Positions 7,909-11,135 of a stretch of 11,135 nt of DNA are shown here, piece by piece (the stretch's first letter is position 1; each line of letters starts with the position of its first letter). The translations under genes and the position numbers were made by a program. Source of the stretch: Deferribacterales bacterium UBA4806 (GTDB taxonomy: Bacteria > Chrysiogenota > Deferribacteres > Deferribacterales > UBA228); assembly GCA_002402635.1 (NCBI GenBank), contig DHGE01000054.1, positions 1-11,135 of the forward strand. The letters run 5' to 3'. The notes beneath the pieces are model-generated. The model ran no database searches and was not told the DNA's origin. It saw only the letters and a list, made by a program, of their open reading frames with translations.

Positions 7909-8481
7909 ATGAAACGAATTTTTATAGATTATGAAAAGTGTGTTGCCTGTAAGGCCTGTGAAATAGCTTGCGCAATAGAACATCATCCAGATAAGTCAGT
8001 TTTATCTTTAGTAGGTGATAAAAAAGCACACAGCAATGTTAAAGTGATTGCTGTTGAAAATATCAATTTTGCCTCTTCCTGCAGGCATTGTGACCCTGCT
8101 TATTGTGTAGATGCATGTCCTTCAGGGGCTTTAAAAAGAGACAGATTTATGAATGCTGTTATTGTAGACCCTTATATGTGTAAGGCTTGCGCTATGTGTG
8201 CTATGGTTTGCCCTTTTGATGCTATAACCTTTAAAAAAACCTACAATTCTCCCTTTGGTAGAGACCATGCTGTGAAATGTGACTTCTGTATTGAAAGAAT
8301 AAAAATAGGGCTAAATCCTGCTTGTGTAGATGCTTGTAAAACAAAGGCTTTAGTTTTTACTGATTCAGAAAGTTTTGTTAAATCTAAGGAAAAGGCAGAT
8401 CTAAAATCATTTCTTGTGGGTCATTCAAAAGAGCCAGCAAATGTAAAATTGTTTAAAGAATTAAAAAAAGAAATGCTTTAA
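7909..8481 (+). CDS. cooF: CooF-type ferredoxin-like electron-transfer protein with four [4Fe-4S] clusters
   Basis: A 190-residue cytoplasmic polyferredoxin of the CooF/HycB/DMSO-reductase-B family, the usual electron acceptor of CooS. Sixteen cysteines fall in four quartets: C11/C14/C17/C21, C58/C61/C66/C70, C91/C94/C97/C101 and C124/C127/C139/C143, enough for four [4Fe-4S] clusters. No signal peptide or membrane segment is seen. The ATG is set by AGGGAG (7897-7902) with a 6-base spacer, 14 bases after cooC. In hydrogenogenic CO oxidisers CooF passes electrons to an energy-converting hydrogenase; here the following gene is a flavin oxidoreductase, so that protein is the likely partner. The basic C-terminal tail (about 150-190) lies beyond the clusters. 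Confidence 0.93.
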   Translation: MKRIFIDYEKCVACKACEIACAIEHHPDKSVLSLVGDKKAHSNVKVIAVENINFASSCRHCDPAYCVDACPSGALKRDRFMNAVIVDPYMCKACAMCAMVCPFDAITFKKTYNSPFGRDHAVKCDFCIERIKIGLNPACVDACKTKALVFTDSESFVKSKEKADLKSFLVGHSKEPANVKLFKELKKEML

Positions 8482-8489
8482 TATCCCTT

Positions 8490-9704
8490 ATGAAAATAGT
8501 AACTGTTGGCTGTGGTATGGCTGCTGCAGAATTTGTTGAAACATTAAGGACTAATGGCAGCAATGACGATATTGTTATGATATCCAACGAACCCTTCATT
8601 CCATATTCTCCATGTTCTATGCCATTTTATATTTCAGGGGAACCAATAGATACTGTTTTCTGGAAAGGTATAAACTTCTATAAAAGATACAATATTAAAA
8701 CTATTTTAGGAAGACCGGTTACAAACATAGCCGTTGAAAATAAATGTGTTGAGATTAATGGATCTGATAGAATCTTTTACGATAAATTGTTTTTTGCATC
8801 TGGTTCAAGAAGTTATTTTCCTGATGATAATTGGCTTAATATAGCAGGTGTCTTTGGTTTTAAAAATTTACAGGATATTTTAGTTATTGATAATTATATA
8901 AAGAGTGAAAAGGTGAAGAGAGCCGTGGTTTTTGGAGGCGGTTTTATTGGTATTGATGCGGCACTATCCCTGTGGAAAAGGGGACTTAATGTTACTGTAG
9001 TTCACAGAAACAACAGGGTCTTGTCCCAGATGACTGATCAGGAAGGTGGAATCTATGCTACAGAAAAATTGAGAGAAAAGACAGGCATTAATATTATTTT
9101 AAAAAGTGTTGTAAAAAATATCATTGTTGATAGTGGTAAATTAAAAGGAGTAACACTAGATAATGGAGATTCATTAGCAGCAGAACTTTTAATAGTGACT
9201 ATTGGAGTTATACCAAATACAGAAATGTTAGGTGTTAATACAAAGGGAATTGAAGTAGATTTTGATTTGAAATATCATAATGATGTTTACGTTGCAGGTG
9301 ATGTGGCTTCAACGAAGCACATGATTACACAAAAATCAGGCGTCTATGCTACATATCCAAATGCCAGATCACAGGCAAGAAGCATTGCTTATGATATCCT
9401 TTTTAATAAAAATTTATTCAGAGGCTCATTAAATACAAATGTTTTGAAAAAACATATTGAATTTCCAATTATTTCAGCAGGCTATTTTGAAGGAGATCCC
9501 TATACTTATTGTGATGAAGAAATTTTTAGAAGAATATATCTAAAGGATGATCAAATTTATGGGTATCTTCTTGTAGGAGACACTTCAATATCTGGATTTA
9601 TTTATAATTTATATATATCACAAAAGAAAGTTGGTAACAATATTATGAAATTCCTCTCTTTAAAAAGGGGAAAAGCCTATTATATTCAGGCATTATCTGT
9701 TTAA
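8490..9704 (+). CDS. FAD/NAD(P)-dependent oxidoreductase of the CO module (FNOR)
   Basis: A 404-residue pyridine nucleotide-disulfide oxidoreductase fold, close to NADH oxidase, CoA-disulfide reductase and NAD-ferredoxin-type reductases. The FAD-binding GCGMAAAEF is at residues 7-15, the NAD(P) Rossmann motif GGGFIG at 149-154, the second FAD motif VYVAGD at 266-271, and the dimerisation domain after about 320. C42 in YSPCSMPFYISG sits at the redox-active cysteine of NADH oxidase/peroxidase and CoA-disulfide reductase. At the end of the second Rossmann strand, VTVVHRNNR carries His-Arg where NADH enzymes usually have an acid, which may mean NADPH use (inference). It starts 8 bases after cooF without a clear Shine-Dalgarno sequence, suggesting translational coupling. 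The cooS-cooF-FNOR grouping is known, for example in Geobacter and Carboxydothermus, where it is thought to link CO oxidation to NAD(P)H. True acceptor unproven. Confidence 0.88.
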   Translation: MKIVTVGCGMAAAEFVETLRTNGSNDDIVMISNEPFIPYSPCSMPFYISGEPIDTVFWKGINFYKRYNIKTILGRPVTNIAVENKCVEINGSDRIFYDKLFFASGSRSYFPDDNWLNIAGVFGFKNLQDILVIDNYIKSEKVKRAVVFGGGFIGIDAALSLWKRGLNVTVVHRNNRVLSQMTDQEGGIYATEKLREKTGINIILKSVVKNIIVDSGKLKGVTLDNGDSLAAELLIVTIGVIPNTEMLGVNTKGIEVDFDLKYHNDVYVAGDVASTKHMITQKSGVYATYPNARSQARSIAYDILFNKNLFRGSLNTNVLKKHIEFPIISAGYFEGDPYTYCDEEIFRRIYLKDDQIYGYLLVGDTSISGFIYNLYISQKKVGNNIMKFLSLKRGKAYYIQALSV

Positions 9705-9726
9705 AAATTAACAATTAAATATGAAC

Positions 9727-9754
9727 TTGTTATTATTATAATAATTCTTATAAT
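9727..9754 (+). promoter_or_regulatory. Predicted promoter of the retropepsin-like gene
   Basis: TTGTTA (9727-9732) and TATAAT (9749-9754) are 16 bp apart in the gap after the flavoprotein gene. Start would be near 9761, giving a leader of about 60 bases that contains the inverted repeat at 9765-9782. The surrounding DNA is very AT-rich, so chance matches are easy. Confidence 0.45.
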
Positions 9755-9764
9755 TATAAAATAT

Positions 9765-9782
9765 TTTAGCACTTTTGCTAAA
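9765..9782. repeat. Inverted repeat in the leader of the retropepsin-like gene
   Basis: TTTAGCA (9765-9771) and TGCTAAA (9776-9782) are perfect inverted arms around a 4-base loop (CTTT). It lies just downstream of the predicted start and about 38 bases before the ATG, fitting an operator or a leader hairpin. No T-run follows on the + strand, so it is not a standard terminator of the coo operon. Confidence 0.4.
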
Positions 9783-9809
9783 TCAAAAAATCAAAATAAT
9801 CCATTTTAT

Positions 9810-9815
9810 AGGAGG
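9810..9815 (+). promoter_or_regulatory. Ribosome binding site setting the ATG at 9820
   Basis: AGGAGG lies 4 bases before ATG 9820. A TTG at 9775 is also in frame, but it falls inside the inverted repeat, has no ribosome site and would put charged residues before the signal peptide, so 9820 is chosen. Confidence 0.8.
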
Positions 9816-9819
9816 TCAT

Positions 9820-10371
9820 ATGATTAAGTTAACACAGATTATACTATTATTTTCTATGATAGTTACCAATTTATGTGCATTAACAGTTAATGGGAAGAAA
9901 TTAATGGGTATTTATGAAAATGTTGTCATAATCCCAATACAAAAGGAATTGACAGCCAAACTGGACACTGGTGCTAAAATGAATTCAATCCATGGAAGTA
10001 ATGTTAAAATATACAAAGAAAATGGTAAGAAATGGCTTGAATTTACATATGATTGGCCAGGAGACAATAGTATGGAAGCTATAAAGATTAAGGAGATTTT
10101 AATGGGCTATACAAAGATAAAACAGAAAAATAGTCCCGATGAGAAAAGGCCAATTATTAAGCTTTCCTTTTGTATGAATGGAAAACTATATAATGAAAAA
10201 TTTAATATTGCTAATAGAAGCAAATTTGATACTCCCATTTTATTAGGTAGAGCCTTTTTTAGTGAAAGGGCGGTGATTGATACAGAAATCAAACATACTA
10301 CTTCAACAGATGAATGTAAAAAATATCTGGAAGAAAAGAACTTAGAAAAAAATGAGAAAGAAGAAATATAG
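9820..10371 (+). CDS. Exported retropepsin-like aspartic protease-fold protein (PF05618-type)
   Basis: A 183-residue protein with an N-terminal signal peptide (K3, hydrophobic 4-18, likely cleavage after LCA at about residue 20; no lipobox), so probably periplasmic. The body matches the family annotated as ATP-dependent zinc protease or retropepsin-like protein: KLDTGAKMNSIHG (DTG at 49-51) carries the aspartic protease motif, RPIIKLSFCMNG is near 110-121, and FDTPILLGRAFFSERAVIDT near 136-155 is the conserved second half. Such proteins, single-domain, would act as dimers if proteolytic. Activity and substrate are unknown; no zinc-protease motif is visible despite the family name. Some relatives neighbour RimK-type ligases, but none is seen here. 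The tail (about 160-183) is strongly charged and probably disordered. It has its own predicted promoter, so it may be unrelated to the CO operon. Confidence 0.8.
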   Translation: MIKLTQIILLFSMIVTNLCALTVNGKKLMGIYENVVIIPIQKELTAKLDTGAKMNSIHGSNVKIYKENGKKWLEFTYDWPGDNSMEAIKIKEILMGYTKIKQKNSPDEKRPIIKLSFCMNGKLYNEKFNIANRSKFDTPILLGRAFFSERAVIDTEIKHTTSTDECKKYLEEKNLEKNEKEEI

Positions 10372-10405
10372 CCTTCAAGCTTTGGGAGTGCACATAAGAT
10401 TAAAT

Positions 10406-10484
10406 ATCATTATGCTATATATAAGTATATTAATATTAAAGAGGTTAACTTTACGTTATATTATCCTTATGCTACAATATAGTA
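10406..10484 (+). repeat. Imperfect 22-bp direct repeat upstream of the universal stress gene
   Basis: Bases 10406-10427 and 10463-10484 agree at 16 of 22 positions, sharing TTATGCTA in the core; starts are 57 bp apart. The second copy contains the extended -10 box of the predicted promoter. It may be a duplicated promoter element, a regulator site or AT-rich coincidence. Confidence 0.3.
10450..10478 (+). promoter_or_regulatory. Predicted extended -10 promoter of the universal stress gene
   Basis: TTTACG (10450-10455) and TACAAT (10473-10478) are 17 bp apart, with TGC directly before the -10 box (extended -10). Start would be near 10485, only about 18 bases before the ATG at 10503. Confidence 0.55.
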
Positions 10485-10502
10485 TAAAAGGAGGTACTAA
10501 AT

Positions 10503-10967
10503 ATGAATAATATAAAAAAAATCTTATGTCCTACAGATTTTTCCGATACTTCAAAAAAAGCCTTAGATTATGCAATACAATTTGCCAAGGTCTTTAATGC
10601 TGAGCTAGAAATATTGCATGTTCAATTGGATGAAGCACAAGTTGTAGCCTTTTATTTGCCAGAAGCGACATTAAAGAATGTAGAAAAAGAGCTAGAAGAT
10701 AGCACAAAACAACAATTAGAGGATTTTTGTAACACTTTAAGACACGATCTTGAAAAGATTAACTACAATAAAAAGATAATTAAAGGTGTCCCACACATAG
10801 AAATAATTGAAGAAGCAAAAGCAATTAATGCAGATATGATTGTTATTGGCACACATGGAAGAAGTGGATTTGAACACGTGCTCTTTGGCTCCACTACTGA
10901 AAAAGTGATCAGAAAGGCTCCCTGCCCGGTTCTGACAGTCAGTCTTAAGGGACTGGCAAGCAAATAA
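10503..10967 (+). CDS. Universal stress protein, UspA family, single domain
   Basis: A 154-residue cytoplasmic Usp-fold protein. The N-terminal strand and helix ILCPTDFSDTSKKALDYA (7-24) and the ATP-binding signature GTHGRSG..LFGSTTEKV (116-135) are both present, with the closing strand CPVLTV (141-146). The glycine and serine/threonine pattern is that of the ATP-binding UspFG/MJ0577-type subgroup. A cysteine (C9) after the first strand is not a known functional site. The start is set by AAGGAGG (10488-10494), 8 bases upstream, and the gene has its own extended -10 promoter, so it is probably a single-gene unit induced by stress or energy limitation. Its specific role is unknown. The stop lies one base from the stop of the convergent - strand gene. 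Confidence 0.95.
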   Translation: MNNIKKILCPTDFSDTSKKALDYAIQFAKVFNAELEILHVQLDEAQVVAFYLPEATLKNVEKELEDSTKQQLEDFCNTLRHDLEKINYNKKIIKGVPHIEIIEEAKAINADMIVIGTHGRSGFEHVLFGSTTEKVIRKAPCPVLTVSLKGLASK

Positions 10968-10968
10968 A

Positions 10969-11135
10969 TTAGTCTCCCACTTTTTCAATTGTATAACTAA
11001 GGCTGCCTAAGCCCATTTTTTCAGCTTCAATGAGTTGAATTTTACCATTTTTGCCATGTAAAAGACTAAAAATATCTACATTCTTTTCAATATCTATATT
11101 TTCAGCAAGAGATCCAGGTAAAGGATTAATATTTG
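10969..11135 (-). CDS. C-terminal end of an unrecognised protein (partial, 5' end outside window)
   Basis: Reading the - strand from the right edge gives 54 uninterrupted codons ending in TAA at 10971-10969. The residues begin NINPLPGSLAENIDIEK and end EKMGLGSLSYTIEKVGD, with a plausible mix of charged and hydrophobic residues and no runs of the odd composition seen in shadow frames. The stop is separated from the stop of the stress gene by a single base (10968), a clean convergent junction, and the + strand holds no competing gene here. I do not recognise the family from this fragment; no catalytic motif, transmembrane segment or repeat is visible. The alternative is a chance open frame, which the fragment length cannot exclude. 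Confidence 0.6.
   Translation of the reverse strand, partial: NINPLPGSLAENIDIEKNVDIFSLLHGKNGKIQLIEAEKMGLGSLSYTIEKVGD

Noticed and set aside
5133..9704. Recent horizontal transfer of the coo module judged from base composition
   Set aside because: By eye, AT content and codon style are similar to the flanking housekeeping genes, and no mobile element or target-site repeat was found.
9775..9777. TTG start adding 15 residues to the retropepsin-like protein
   Set aside because: It lacks a ribosome site, lies within the inverted repeat and would bury the signal peptide; ATG 9820 has AGGAGG.
9766..9781. TTAGCACT-like arm suggesting a CIRCE element (HrcA operator)
   Set aside because: CIRCE needs TTAGCACTC and GAGTGCTAA arms separated by nine bases; here the arms are shorter, the loop is four bases and no chaperone gene follows.
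10452..10460. TACGTTATA overlapping the -35 of the universal stress gene as a further LytTR site
   Set aside because: Only 7 of 9 positions agree and no second copy at the right spacing is present.
10938..10957. Stem-loop GTCAGTC/GACTGGC around TTAAGG near the end of the stress gene as a terminator
   Set aside because: It lies within coding sequence, the stem includes a wobble pair, and no T-run follows on either strand.

Overview
The window is AT-rich bacterial DNA with tightly packed genes, almost all on the + strand. It reads as a chromosomal segment of an anaerobic or microaerobic, CO-metabolising bacterium. The gene order holB-ricT-metG-tatD is a conserved bacterial housekeeping string, known for example near metS in Bacillus. 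The low GC, the CO dehydrogenase module and a secreted retropepsin-like protein would fit lineages such as Deferribacterota or other low-GC thermophilic or anaerobic bacteria. That placement is inference and cannot be settled from the sequence alone. No transposase, integrase, CRISPR array, rRNA or tRNA was seen, and no gene-free stretch exceeds 300 bases.

Region 1 (1-4281) is the housekeeping operon. It holds the 3' part of holB (DNA polymerase III delta prime, cut by the left edge), ricT/yaaT (Fe-S PSP1-family protein), metG (methionyl-tRNA synthetase with C-terminal tRNA-binding domain) and a tatD-family metal-dependent nuclease with an unusual N-terminal extension. The genes overlap or abut, so they are probably co-transcribed.

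Region 2 (4296-9704) is the CO module. A PAS-LytTR regulator resembling the heme CO sensor RcoM sits 14 bases after tatD. A 126-base intergenic region follows, with a good sigma70-type promoter, a pair of LytTR-like direct repeats 20 bp apart, and a dyad over the -10/start region. Next come cooS (Ni-Fe-S CO dehydrogenase), cooC (nickel-insertion ATPase), cooF (four-cluster ferredoxin-like protein) and an FAD/NAD(P) oxidoreductase of the NADH oxidase/CoA-disulfide reductase fold. The suggested circuit is: CO is sensed by the regulator, which activates cooS. CooC matures CooS. Electrons pass from CooS to CooF and then to the flavoprotein, yielding NAD(P)H or reducing another acceptor. No acetyl-CoA synthase or energy-converting hydrogenase gene is present here.

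Region 3 (9705-11135) holds a separately promoted exported retropepsin-like (DTG) protein, then a universal stress protein with its own promoter. On the - strand, the C-terminal end of an unrecognised protein enters from the right edge and converges on the stress gene with one base between the stop codons.

The most interesting points are the RcoM-like sensor, which keeps the proximal heme histidine but lacks residues matching the known Met/Cys ligands, its likely operator upstream of cooS, and the flavoprotein, which has the redox cysteine at position 42 and a basic cofactor-specificity loop.
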